Of a stretch of DNA of 64,000 bases, positions 11,412 to 21,063 are shown in pieces (position 1 is the first letter of the stretch; the number at the start of each line of letters is the position of its first letter). A program made the translations under genes and the position numbers. Origin of the DNA: Gnetum montanum. Lineage: Eukaryota > Streptophyta > Gnetopsida > Gnetales > Gnetaceae. The stretch lies in the NCBI GenBank assembly GCA_015680685.1, contig MNCI01033474.1:1864910-1928909 (forward strand), given 5' to 3'. The notes beneath the pieces are model-generated. The model was not told the DNA's origin, made no database searches, and worked only from the letters and a program-made list of their open reading frames with translations.

Positions 11412-12075
11412 CAAATTTTTCATTATATGACCGAACAATTTTAATTGTCTGTCAATTGACGGAAAAATCTGAAATTTCTGTCAATTAACAAAAAATTCAA
11501 AATTTCATCATTAAATTATTAGTTTAAATTAGGAACTTACAAAAATAATTTTTAAAATTAAAATTTTGTGTGGTGGTAGCAACTTAGATAAAAATTCCAC
11601 AATTAAATCTGATGGCTCTAGAGTAGAATTGAGATGGGTGACCTCTTGGGAAGTATTGGTTTTCGTGCCAAATGATTTAGACTCTAGAAGCCATAACTAT
11701 TGATTTCGGAAGCCTTTTTTTAGCAAACAAAGAGTAGTTTCCTATAGTTTTCAACCTTCTAAACACAATGGTGAAGTTTGATCCATCCCAGGAATCCCAA
11801 CAATTAGGTTTTACTCATTGCCTGATATAGTGCCTTAAGATTATTAAAAGTTTAATTTTCACATAACTCAAGCATACAATGTCCATTTTCAACATATGAA
11901 TAGTCATTTCTAACATTTTTCACCATTTTGAACTCAATGGTGAAATCAAATCTATCATCTGGGTACCCTATAATTCAATGGTATTATAAATTCAACATTT
12001 TAAGTTTTAAGATTTAATGCATAACCCTTGCAGATAATTTTAATTTCACTATGACATGTCATTAGTCATGATAGT
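11412..12075. other. AT-rich leader upstream of gypsy gag
   Basis: Composition switches abruptly to AT-rich at about 11412. The stretch probably includes the 5' untranslated leader of the gypsy element whose gag starts at 12076. I could not find its 5' LTR or primer site. Confidence 0.4.
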
Positions 12076-12540
12076 TTGGAAAATTTAAAAGTTTCAAAAG
12101 ATATTCTTGATTCTAAGACTGATTCTTCATTAGAAGAAGAACAAAAGAAAGATTTTGAATTGGGAACAAGTAGTAAAGTGAAAACTAGAAGATTAAGAAG
12201 ATCACCCATTATATCTGGTTTATCAATTTATAAGAGAAGATCTAGAAAGTCTAAGAGTTTAATCATCCCAAGGAATAGGATGGAAAATCCTTGGCAAAGA
12301 GTTACACCATTAGGATTTCAAAATTACAATGATATTCCTAAGGTAGTTTACAAATATTTTCCTGAGCCTTTCATTCCTGGAAAAGCTTATTTAGCTGAAG
12401 AATATATTCACATGTTTGAGTTAGCTTTAGCTCATGCAAATATTCAATATCAAGATCAAGCTTGTAGGTTGTTTGTATCAAATTTAAAGGATATGGCTCA
12501 GATTTGGTATTCGAACTTACCAAGTAATAGTATTACAACA
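12076..12540 (+). pseudogene. Gypsy gag N-terminal fragment, 3'-truncated at host-gene junction
   Basis: The open frame of about 155 residues starts at ATG 12076. A basic, serine-rich N-terminus is followed by a retrotransposon gag core: FIPGKAYLAEEYIHMFELA, then CRLFVSNLKDMAQIWYSNLP. That order (helical region, R-L-F-x-x-x-L, W-Y-x-x-L-P) is typical of plant Ty3/gypsy capsid. Gag normally continues for 100 or more residues, but here it stops after NSITTLEMS because the DNA turns into XTH sequence at a 13-bp shared motif (12529-12541). Its integrase is probably the one at 16928. Confidence 0.85.
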
Positions 12541-13163
12541 CTAGAGATGAGCTAGACTTCAAATTTTTAGAAAACAAGAGCAGGCAGCCATATGCCCTGC
12601 AAAACCAACATCTACTATAACAAAAGCCCATCAGAGAGAAATCTGCACAGAGCTTTGGAGCAACTGTTGAATGCGTTGTCACAACTAGCAGCATTCAAAA
12701 CCGTTGCTGTAGGCCAAAATTCGTCAACAGCATTTTATGGGCTTCTACAATGCTACACAAGCACTAATTCCAGCCAGTGCAAGCAATGCACTCAAGATGT
12801 CATTAAATCTACCCTTGCGAGTTGTGGCAATGCTGCAGGCACCATGGCTTGGTTTGATGACTATTTCCTGCATTTTCAAAGCTTCAATTTCACTACGCAA
12901 GCTAACACAAATCTTGTTGGGTATCTGTGGAACATCCAAGTCATTGATGAAGCTGATGAAGCCAATGAAGTTGTTATGAAAAAGTTGCCCACCAGCTCCT
13001 TAAGGACTTCATCATAGAAGCTCTGTAAGATCCAAGCTCTAAATATGCTTTTGGGACTAATGCTACTAATGTGTCTGGAATCAACAACACAATCTATGGA
13101 TTTGTACAGTGCTAGATGGATATCCCAGTGGCAGATTGTAGAGAATGTTTGAATTATGCCTTA
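12530..13163 (+). pseudogene. Chimeric XTH-DUF26 pseudogene, copy 1
   Basis: The stretch begins with the XTH active-site block read as DELDFKFLGN, then a shared one-base frameshift (about 12601). After it comes a Gnk2/DUF26 domain (12592-13017) with the diagnostic C-x8-C-x2-C arrangement in CYTSTNSSQCKQC. A second DUF26 repeat follows in broken frame (13030-13163) with IPVADCRECLNYAL. DUF26 tandem pairs form the extracellular part of cysteine-rich receptor-like kinases and secreted proteins; XTHs are wall GH16 enzymes. No kinase follows: the copy stops at TATGCCTTA, where an inverted LTR-like repeat begins. It has several stops and is certainly non-functional. Copy 2 is at 19653-20690. Confidence 0.88.
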
Positions 13164-13500
13164 AACCACTAGCTAAACAATTTAAAAAAAATAAAAAATA
13201 AACATAACTCACAAGACTATGACAAAGAGGTTGAAATGTTGTCTTTAACAAGTCATCTTACAAACAATCTTTCACAATGTCTTCTTTACAAATGCTCCTT
13301 TTTTCCCCAAGATCCAGAGTGAGACCCCTTGTACCAAGACCCTTGAAGCCTTTTTATAGGATCTCATAGGTAGTTAGATATTATAAAATATCTTGGCTAA
13401 CTTCTTTCCCAAGTAAGGAAGTTATAACTTGTCCAACAAGTTAGGAAGTTATAACTTATACATGAAGTTAGGAGAAAATTGTGCTAACATTGGCATATGT
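13164..13500 (-). repeat. LTR-like repeat C, copy 1 (inverted)
   Basis: The reverse complement of this stretch matches 21925-22306. On the minus strand it has a TATA-like CCTATAAAAAGG (plus 13349-13360), two 27-bp tandem units with AAGTTATAACTTCC (13404-13457) and an end TTTAGCTAGTGGTTTA that is shared exactly by both copies. A TATA box with upstream tandem units fits an LTR U3 region or a gene promoter. No TG...CA ends or target duplication were found, so the class is open. Confidence 0.75.
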
Positions 13501-14383
13501 ATGTTTGGTAATTTAAAATTAGCTACAATTATCATGGAATTTTACTTAACTATAATCTTCCATAAGAATAAAAGGGATACTAACCAAATGTCCCCTTTAT
13601 ATAGGATGTTACACAAATATCCCAAATTTTTTCTTCTTCTTTTCAATACAATATTGTCAAAGTACATTTAACACTATGCATGTCTTAATTAATTAATTTT
13701 AATTTAACTTTTTTGTGTTATAGTTTTGGATAATGATTAAGAAAACCTTTCTCAAAATAGTTGTATCCATAATCCGCAACGCTTGCCGCTGTGAAACCCT
13801 GCTCACTGCATTCTTCCCGATTATTTTCTACCAAGAAAGATTTTAACAGAAATGATGGATTCGTATTTTGACTTTCACAAAGTGGAAGTTGGCGCACTAG
13901 GGCATCATTGATGCAGAGCTTACGTAGATAATAGCATTATTTTAAACAACGTAGATAATAGCAAAAAAACTGGTTGCAGCTGCATCTGACATCTGAAACA
14001 ATTCTGTCTCCATTTTCACTAACGACACCATCGAAACAGTAGGCGTTGGCAGTGGCGTTAGCTCTAGCTTGATCTAGTCGAAGGAGGTCATGTGTTGATG
14101 CTATGCTCATCTTCTTGACACAATAGGAGTGGGATATCTGGAACATTCTGTGTAATGCTCTTACTTACCATCATCTGCCACCAAATGTTGTACATACCGC
14201 AAATCGCTGGTGTCGTTGTAATAAGTAACTACTTCAATGGCAGCAGCGATGTCGTTTCCATTTTCATTGTTGTTGTGGTTGACGCAGATCTTCTAGGGAC
14301 CCAACACAAGCATGGCGTCCTGGCACAGGCCTCACACCGTGGATTATAGGCACAGTTAAGCTTGAATCCAGGCGGTCTGCATG
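13501..14383. other. Mixed non-coding stretch, possible unassigned exon remnant
   Basis: AT-rich to about 13745, then GC-richer. A reverse frame (13937-14146) reads DLLRLDQARANATANAYCF and continues with VSDVRCSCNQFF. It looks gene-like but I cannot assign it. A 15-bp direct repeat, ACGTAGATAATAGCA, occurs twice near 13921 and 13949. Confidence 0.35.
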
Positions 14384-14482
14384 GATGATGAAACACCGTG
14401 AAAATTACGAGTCGGCCTCAGGCAAAGATTCGCAATTCAAGCAAGAGCGCACATCAGCTTTGATCAAGGACAAGTTTACACT

Positions 14483-14900
14483 CTATTACGCACAGCAGCG
14501 TAATGAGCGTAATAAGCTCCAAAATAGTCGAAGGAAGAGTCTAGAGAAGCACAACAGTTCGGCACTTTTTCTCGTGGCGCATGAATAACTTGTCTTTACG
14601 CTCGTTACGCGGCAGTGCGTATCATTGCGTATTTCATCACTAAGCTAGACATTATTTACGCTTCGTTACGCGCAGTTGCGTATTGAGCGTAAATTAGACA
14701 TTGTTTACGCTTCGTTACGTGCGGCTGCGTAGTGAGCGTAAGATAATTTTGAGCCTATTGTTTTTATACTGGATTACGCTCATACACGCAACACAACGCG
14801 AATGAGTGTAATATAGCCTGAAAGCAATTGAAACACGCTCAACATGTACCTTCTCTCCACACGCACAACACGCAAACGAGCATATTGTGCGTAGTCACAG
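14483..14900. repeat. CG-rich array of palindromic TTACGC/GCGTAA units
   Basis: At least three adjacent units (from about 14597, 14653 and 14704) and looser relatives (14483-14512, 14774-14810) contain TTTACGCT at one end and AGCGTAA at the other, with CGTTACG and TGCGTA between. Each unit of about 38 bp is a near-perfect inverted repeat and could fold into a hairpin. Linker TAGACATT separates units 1-2 and 2-3. The array lies 190-500 bp upstream of the TATA box, where enhancer repeats of LTRs sit. CG-dense DNA is striking in an otherwise CG-poor window. Confidence 0.8.
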
Positions 14901-14989
14901 TCTGACTTAAAATGGTCATGTCAACGGAACCTGAAATATCTGGGACCCATGTCATCAGGGTTGTGTCTTTTCCACGGAGCGTCGCAGCC

Positions 14990-14997
14990 TATAAATA
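14990..14997 (+). promoter_or_regulatory. TATA box of the solo LTR
   Basis: TATAAATA in GC-richer surroundings, downstream of the palindromic array. Transcription would start about 30 bp later if the LTR were active. Confidence 0.6.
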
Positions 14998-15823
14998 CCT
15001 CAATTAACAAAGATACAAGGGTTGGCAAATCAAGCAAGAAACCAAAAGGGCAAGAGCATTTTCTGAGCAAGGAAGCACTTATCACCTTGAGCAGAGAAAC
15101 AAAGAGCAACCTTTTGGCAACTGTCGACAGCACCATCCTTCAGCAAGAACAAAGCACAGTGTGCTTGAGCCTTAGCAACAAGAGAGATCATTCCTTTGGG
15201 GAAGATACGACTTTCTCCATTTAGCGATTGCTGCCCTGAGCAGAACCTACTCGAAGCAAAGAAGCAGAACAGGGATTGTGAGATCGTCTCGCCCAGTTTG
15301 TAGACTCTATCGGTCAGAAACAGTTGATCGGCAGACCTCAGAGCTTGACCATCCTTGCATCCCAGCTTTGGCCTACGAGGTAGATCGGACTTCTGTCTGG
15401 ACAGTTTCCTTGTTGTTTTGTGCTCATTTTTGCATCAAGTTATTGGGGGTCTCTCCCATTGTAACGTGACATACAAATCATACATTCTTTCAAAAAATCG
15501 AAACATAGATCTTTGAAAATCATGTGTTTCTCTCCTGATTAGCATCTCTTTGGCGTGTTTGACGTTATCATCGTAGCGATCCATCCATGTCGTTTTCCTC
15601 CCATTTCATGATCCCTCGAATCAAATCGAAACACGCAAAGATCCATAATCTTCATCATTTTACTGACCTGTAAGTCCCTGTCTGATCGACAAGACCGTTC
15701 AGGGTGCCGCGGATTCACTTTTTCCAGCATAGCCCTCGTGCGGATCCGTGGTTAAAACTGTATACACGGAACCTCATTCGGTATTTCCAGCTGCCGACGT
15801 TTTCTGTCGTTACAGATGAACTA

Positions 15824-15901
15824 GCCCGTCTAAATATTGTTTTTGTGAATTAGATCATGGTGGCCTGTCTAAATCTTGTCACTGTGAATCAAATCATGGT
15901 G
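15824..15901. repeat. 39-bp tandem duplication
   Basis: Units 15824-15862 and 15863-15901 are the same length and mostly identical, sharing GTCTAAAT, TGTGAAT and ATCATGGTG. They lie directly beside the solo LTR. Confidence 0.8.
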
Positions 15902-15962
15902 TTCTTCCAGTAGTGAAACATACATGGCATGGGATGAATCTGAGACCTTGAGATAAAAGCCC

Positions 15963-16345
15963 TTGTTGGAGAAAAAATTGGAGCCAGAGAGCTACGACAC
16001 AATGCTGATAACTTGCAGAATCATGGACCTGTACTCTCCTACAACTTTTTCATCTGTGTTCATGGCCTTCAAGAGCTTCAGCAGAACTCTTGGCGTCAGG
16101 CTCGCCATGGCTAAGAAACCGGAAGAAGTAGAGATAGAACAAATAAAGACACAAACAGATTTTCTACCATAGCATCCACAACAAAATCGTTAATACATTG
16201 CCATGCGCAAGAATGGAGATTCGATTCTATTCTGGGTAGGAATGAATCATGCCCAGAAGAATGCAAAAGCGCTTTGAAAGGATGTCTTGCCTTTGCACAT
16301 GCTAATGGCCTAAAATCTTTGCCATTGCCGCGTCCTGCCGTCATT
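15963..16345 (+). pseudogene. Unassigned exon-like fragments
   Basis: Two plus-strand readings look protein-like. The first, 15963-16172, runs from [20 protein letters not shown] to a lysine/glutamate-rich tail and a stop. The second, about 16170-16345, is cysteine-containing: CHAQEWRFDSILGRNESC, then PEECKSALKGCLAFAHA. I recognise neither family. Base composition resembles the gene fragments near 20-21 kb rather than the retrotransposons. Confidence 0.35.
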
Positions 16346-16599
16346 ATTTATCTTTGTGGTTCCAGTTGCTAGCTATTTCTTCCATGTGGATTCCTGCAAT
16401 ATTTTAGCATCCTCTAGAAATGAACACATTGGTCTGCCATGGCAAAGACATAGGTCTATAGCCCATGACCTGGACGCTAGCTAAAATGGTAAAACCTTGA
16501 TTTTTGGTGCCACCACGGATTAAAACCCTACCGTCATTGTAAGATTCATAGGCCTCTGCTATGTTTTTTTGGACATGGGTTATGGGTATTAGATATATG

Positions 16600-16921
16600 G
16601 AAGGTGTTGATACTGAGCTTAGTGTGATTCCTGCCTACTCTGGAACAAACCTTTGAAATTCATGGGCAGATCTTGAAACACCATTTCAGCTGCATACCTA
16701 ACTACTTCTTTGGTAAAAAATGTTAATAATATATTGATAAGTACATGATTTGTATAATGGATATAATAGCCTTTCTCTAACCATTTTTCTTTCTTTTTTA
16801 AATTAGATGCTATTTCTCTTTTTCTACCAACTGAAATTCTTGGCACTTCTTCAACTACAAAAACCTTTAATCAGTTTTATCATGCCAACCTATTCCATGA
16901 AATAGCCAAAATGTGCCAACA
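16600..16921 (-). repeat. Inverted LTR tip abutting the integrase remnant
   Basis: Read on the minus strand from 16921 the sequence is TGTTGGCACATTTTGG, then ATTTCATGGAATAGG. This is the same start as the LTR that follows the polypurine tract at 19034. Clear similarity covers only the first 34 or so bases; the remainder down to about 16600 is open on the minus strand (16619-16846) but unassigned. The LTR terminus is exactly at the boundary with integrase-coding sequence. Confidence 0.6.
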
Positions 16922-16927
16922 AAATAA

Positions 16928-17898
16928 ATGTATCACGACATTAGTTCAAAGATTCAAAAATGCTATAAATGTCAAATTCATGGGCCCAAGATTAAAAAGA
17001 CTAGAGCCCCTTTAAAGCTAGTAGTTATAGATAGACCATTTCAGCAATGGGGTTTGGTATTTATTGGTACAATTACTCCTTCTAGAGCTAGACACAAGTT
17101 TATTCTAACAGCTACTGATTATTTCACTAAATGGTCTGAAGCAAAGGCTCTAAGAGGAAATTCAGCATCAGATATGATTAAGTTTTTAGAAGATCAAATT
17201 CTAAGTAGATTTGGTCTACCCGAAGTGTTAGTGTCAGATAATGGACCCACCTTCAAATCTAAAGAGTTTATCAAATGGGCATCAGAAAAATCTATTTTCT
17301 TATTTTCCTCATCAAACTATTATCCTCAAGGAAATGGCCTAGCAGAATCCACCAATAAAAAGCTTATTGGTTATATCAAGAAATCGATGGATGGAAATCC
17401 AGGAAATTGAATTAATTATCTACAATCCATGTTATAGTCAAATCGAATTAGATTCAAGAGAGCTATTGGGACATCACCATATAACTTAGTTTATGATTTA
17501 TCAACAAGAATTACAAATAAGATTGTAAGCTCAGCTTATGAATTTTTACAAAGATATAGTGAAAAAACTAATAAAATAGAAGTTTCATGACTTTGCTTAT
17601 TAAAAGAGAAGCTGAAGTAGATAAAGCAAGGGATAATTTGTTATAGAATACCTCTCAAGTTAAAAGATGGTTTGATAGAAAAGCTCTGAAAATAACTTTC
17701 AAGATAGGAGACCTTGTCCTATTATGGAATATGAAGAAACCTAATAAGTTTACCCCAACGTGGATTGGTCCATTTCAAATTACAAAGCAATTGTCAGAGG
17801 ATACTTACAAATTATCAACTTTGGATGGCATGGAATTACAATTTCCATATAATTTTTTGCATATAAAAGATTATTTTGGACAATTGCATACATCTTGA
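16928..17898 (+). pseudogene. Ty3/gypsy integrase remnant
   Basis: The open frame 16928-17410 holds part of the zinc-binding region (CYKCQIHGPK) and the integrase core with all three catalytic acids visible: D in TATDYFTKW, D in VSDNGPTF and E in GNGLAEST. After stops, the frame resumes to about 17898 with the C-terminal DNA-binding region (KITFKIGDLVLLWNMKKPNK, then WIGPFQITKQL). RT and RNase H, which should lie upstream, are missing; the space back to gag is filled by host-derived and other sequence. The core resembles Tat/Athila-type gypsy elements. Confidence 0.9.
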
Positions 17899-18278
17899 AG
17901 ATATCCTTACACAAAGTAATATATGTATATACTATTAGGTATAATATTACTAGGAGTATAGTATTAATTATTACATTTAATTATGTTATTGGTATATAGT
18001 TAGATAAATAGATACTATATTATAATAATAAATATATTTAGGATAAATTTATTTAAATTAGAAAATAGTTTAATTCCTACAAGTGAGACAAGTGAAACCT
18101 TACCAGTGTGACAAGTGGAAAAAGTGACTCATCCACCACTTAGTGAAGATTTTGATAAGTGGTTAGAATGTGCAAAAAGAGGAAAAATTGGTTGAAGACT
18201 CTTGAAGGGAATTTTAAATTCTAGCTACTATAAGAAGAGGATTGGGTTGCCTAGGATTTCCTCATCTTCCAATTCAAG
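17899..18278. other. AT-rich spacer between integrase and 3' ORF
   Basis: Highly AT-rich with no coding frame. It probably belongs to the 3' non-coding part of the gypsy element. Confidence 0.5.
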
Positions 18279-18990
18279 TTGAGTAGAGAAAGTGAGAAAA
18301 GAGCTAATCTGAAAGAGAAGATGGATTTTGGGAGAACAATGAGAAAACCTTTCATTCCTTATCTGATGGGATGTTGCCCAAAATATATGTTAAAGGCTTA
18401 CCTAAAAGCTAGAGTATGTGGAGCACCTAAAGAATGTCCTTTCATGACTTGGTTGGCTGATAAATTCTCATTCCTCACGAGGGGTTTAGAAATAGAATCA
18501 AATATTTGGGGACAATATCAAAATTGCACCCAGAAAGAGGAAAGGGAAAAAGAACAACTAATCAATGAATATTCATGGGAAGAAGCCTTTGTATCCCAAG
18601 AAGAAGAAGAAGGACCCAATTGGGAAGAAAAGAAGAATTCATCTGAGAAAGAAGATGAGAAGATTGCTGAAGAAAAAGCTCAATAAGATCAAGTTGAAAG
18701 CTCCAGCAAGCTAAAAAATTAATAGAACAACATTCATCACTTCAGATATTGCTTATGAGAAGGTTAGAGATATGAGGATTCCTACTAGAGTAACCCTCAC
18801 CATTCTGTTCCCATCTCAAGAATAGTCCATAGATAAAGGACTTGATAATGTACAATTTGTTGTTTTTTTTAGGAATGAGGTTTTTATACCACCAAACCTT
18901 ATGTTTGATGGGAATTTTCCTCCAAAAAGATTTATCTTTTCAGCTACAAAAATTCAATAAAAGCTTCAAGTGTAGTTCAGTTTTAAAATG
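18279..18990 (+). CDS. Gypsy 3' ORF of unknown function (decayed)
   Basis: A 135-residue open frame (18279-18686) lies between pol and the 3' polypurine tract. It begins basic, has three cysteines in PYLMGCCPKYMLKAYLKAR and the nearby CGAPKEC, and ends in a strongly acidic tail rich in E and K. A second reading (about 18711-18990) continues with SDIAYEKVRDMRIPTRV. Plant Tat and Athila elements often carry extra ORFs in this position. I recognise no domain. It is labelled coding because the first frame is open, but the element is dead. Confidence 0.5.
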
Positions 18991-19017
18991 GGGTTTGCAT
19001 AAATTTCTTTAAGCCTT

Positions 19018-19032
19018 TTAAAGGGGGCAGAA
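19018..19032 (+). promoter_or_regulatory. Polypurine tract of the gypsy element
   Basis: AAAGGGGGCAGAAA ends one base before TGTTGGCAC, the inferred 3' LTR start. It lies downstream of pol and the 3' ORF, as expected. Confidence 0.75.
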
Positions 19033-19033
19033 A

Positions 19034-19394
19034 TGTTGGCACATTTTGGTCATTTCATGGAATAGGATTTGATGATTCATAGTATTACTGTAAAGCAAGC
19101 TTCCATTTTCACGATAAGCTGAAAAGACCTGTGCTTCTGTAAGCTTCAACAGAAAACCACTGTTTTCTTTTTGTAAAAAGGATAAAAAAAATCGTGGAGC
19201 TGGAATGTGGCATAGCAAAAGACTAAGATATGTGGTAATGATAGCTGTTCATGCCAAATTTCGTATCACGAATAAAATGGAGTAAGTCAACGAAGTGAAA
19301 GCTCATGTCGTAGTTCACGGGGGTAGGATTGTTTCTTGTCACAGAAGGCTAAAGATTCCAAAATCCCACTCTAAAATATATTCAATGTGTTCTA
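19034..19394 (+). repeat. Gypsy 3' LTR, start only
   Basis: The LTR starts TGTTGGCACATTTTGG directly after the polypurine tract. Its end is undetermined because no second full copy is present; it could extend into the following frame. The start recurs in inverted orientation at 16921. Confidence 0.55.
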
Positions 19395-20690
19395 ATGGAA
19401 GGAGCAACATTAGAAATAACCTGTAATGATAAATACTTCCAAGAAATCAGAAGGATAGAAAATGTATCTTCTCAATGGGCTGTTCATGCAAGAAAGGTAG
19501 TTGATGATGATGGAGCAGAACTGGATGGTGTTTTCAAATTAATATCTAATAGGGAAATATTACCTATAGATTTTTGTAAGGAACTAGAGGATCTCAAGGT
19601 GTGCAATGTTCTTTACTACATTTGTAGAAAACCATGTAACAAACAAAGAGCAATGGCAATGAGAGAAGGAATGTTTGCTGAGTTGTTGGTGAGGGTCCTT
19701 TTTCTAATAGTTGTTGTTGTTACTAGTGTTGCTATATTAGTGGGATTCTCAACTTTTGCCTCCATCCAAGAGTTTGATGAGAATTTTTCTATTTTGTTTG
19801 TCCATGATCACTTCACTACTTCTAAGAATGACCAAATCTAGCACCTCAAGTTCGATGAAAAATCATGCTCAGAATTTCAGACCAAGAATAGTTACATATT
19901 TGGTTGGTTCAGCATGAAGCTGAAGCTTGTTCCAGGAGACTCTGTAGGATTTTTCACTGCATACTATATGGCATCCAAGTATTACAACACCAAAGATGAG
20001 GTGGACTTCAAATTTTTAGGAAACAAGAGCGGGCAACCATATGCCCTACAAAACCAACATCTACTATAACAAAAGCCCATCAGAGAGAAATCTGCACAAA
20101 GCTTTGGAGCAACTGTTGAATGCATCATCATAGCTAGAAGCGTTCAAAATTATTATTGTAGGCCAAAATTCGTCAACAGCATTTTATGGGCTTCTGCAAT
20201 GCTACGCAGGCACTAATTCCAGCCAGTGTAAGCAGTGCACTCAACATGTCATTAAATCTACCCCTGCGAGTTGTGGAAATGCTGCAGGCACCATTGCTTG
20301 GTTTGATGACTATTTCCTACGTTTCTAGAGCTTGAATTTTACTATGCAACCTAACACAAATATTGTTGGGTATCTGTGCAACATCCAAGTGATGAAGCCA
20401 ATGAAGTTGTTATGAAAAAGTTGCCCACCAGCTCCTTAAGGACTTCATCAAAGAAGCTCTATAAGATCCAAGCTCTAAATATGCTTTTGGGACTAATGCT
20501 ACTAATGTTTCTAGAATCAGCAACACAATCTATGGATTTGTAAGATGCTGGAAGGATATCCCAGTGGCAGATTGTAGAGAATGTCTAAATTATGCCTTAG
20601 TTGTGCTTTAGAATAATGTCAAGGGTAGAAAAGGAGGCAGAATAATAACACCTAGCTAGTTTACTAGGGAAATATGTCTTAACCACATTT
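19395..20690 (+). pseudogene. Chimeric XTH-DUF26 pseudogene, copy 2 (with XTH N-terminus)
   Basis: An unassigned 86-residue leader (19395-19652) runs in frame into an XTH-like start at ATG 19653. There follow a hydrophobic signal-type segment (LLVRVLFLIVVVVTSVAILV) and an N-terminal GH16 strand with FDENFSILFVHDHF. After a stop at about 19840 the reading continues with SMKLKLVPGDSVGFFTAYYM and the active-site block DEVDFKFLGN, where the usual E-x-D-x-E has become E-x-D-x-K. A one-base shift then joins it to two DUF26 domains with C-x8-C-x2-C (about 20195 and 20545), ending TPS-stop-FTRE near 20660 where DUF26 normally has S-C-x-x-R-Y-E. It has multiple stops. Copy 1 shares the chimera, the E-to-K change and the frameshift. 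Confidence 0.88.
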
Positions 20691-20885
20691 AGAACCGCTT
20701 CATCCATAGTTGATGGCCCCAACTTGATGGAATCAGCTTTAGGCAACTCTGTTTCAACTCTTTTGTATTTGTGTTACTGTGTTTCCAACCGTCAATTACT
20801 ATTGCAATGCTTACAATGCCCGCGAGAAGATGAGCACTCTCAAGAGATTCAAGGAGCATCCCCTAGATGACCCCACGTGTTAGCT

Positions 20886-21063
20886 ATGCTCATTAACGGC
20901 ACCTTCATACTAAACCTGGACTGTGACCACTACATCTACAACTAGTAGGCGATCCACGAAGCAATGTGCTTCATGATGGACCATGGTAGTGACCACATCT
21001 ATTACGTGCAGTTCTCACAGCACTTTGAGGGCATCGATCCCAACGAATGCATGCTCAACAGAT
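20886..21063 (+). pseudogene. Cellulose-synthase-like (CslD-type) fragment
   Basis: The frame reads NGTFILNLDCDHYIYN, two stops, AIHEAMCFMMDHGSDHIYYV, then QFSQHFEGIDPNE. This is the GT2 core of plant cellulose synthase-like proteins around the D-x-D substrate-binding motif (here D-C-D). The HYIYN and FEGIDP variants point to the CslD group more than to CesA. Only about 59 residues of a protein usually longer than 1,000 are present. Upstream, 20795-20885 reads NAREKMSTLKRFKEHPLDDP, which might belong to it but does not fit the known adjoining region. It abuts a PPR fragment in the opposite orientation. Confidence 0.88.

Larger units (their letters stand above)
14389..15814 (+). mobile_element. 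Probable solo LTR, about 1.43 kb
   Basis: It begins TGAAACACCG, ends CTGTCGTTACA, and is flanked by GATGA on both sides (14384-14388 and 15815-15819). An intact-looking TATA box TATAAATA is at 14990-14997 and a CG-rich palindromic array lies upstream of it, as expected for a U3 region. No partner LTR, primer site or polypurine tract is nearby. The boundaries rest on TG...CA plus a 5-bp duplication, which could match by chance. Confidence 0.6.

Noticed and set aside
16619-16846. Reverse open frame of 75 residues beside the integrase
   Set aside because: It has no family resemblance and overlaps the inverted LTR tip, so it is probably open by chance.
13041-16926. AAATA target duplication for the inverted LTR tip at 16921
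   Set aside because: The candidate AAATATG at about 13041 is part of the DUF26 sequence and is identical in copy 2, so it is not an LTR boundary.
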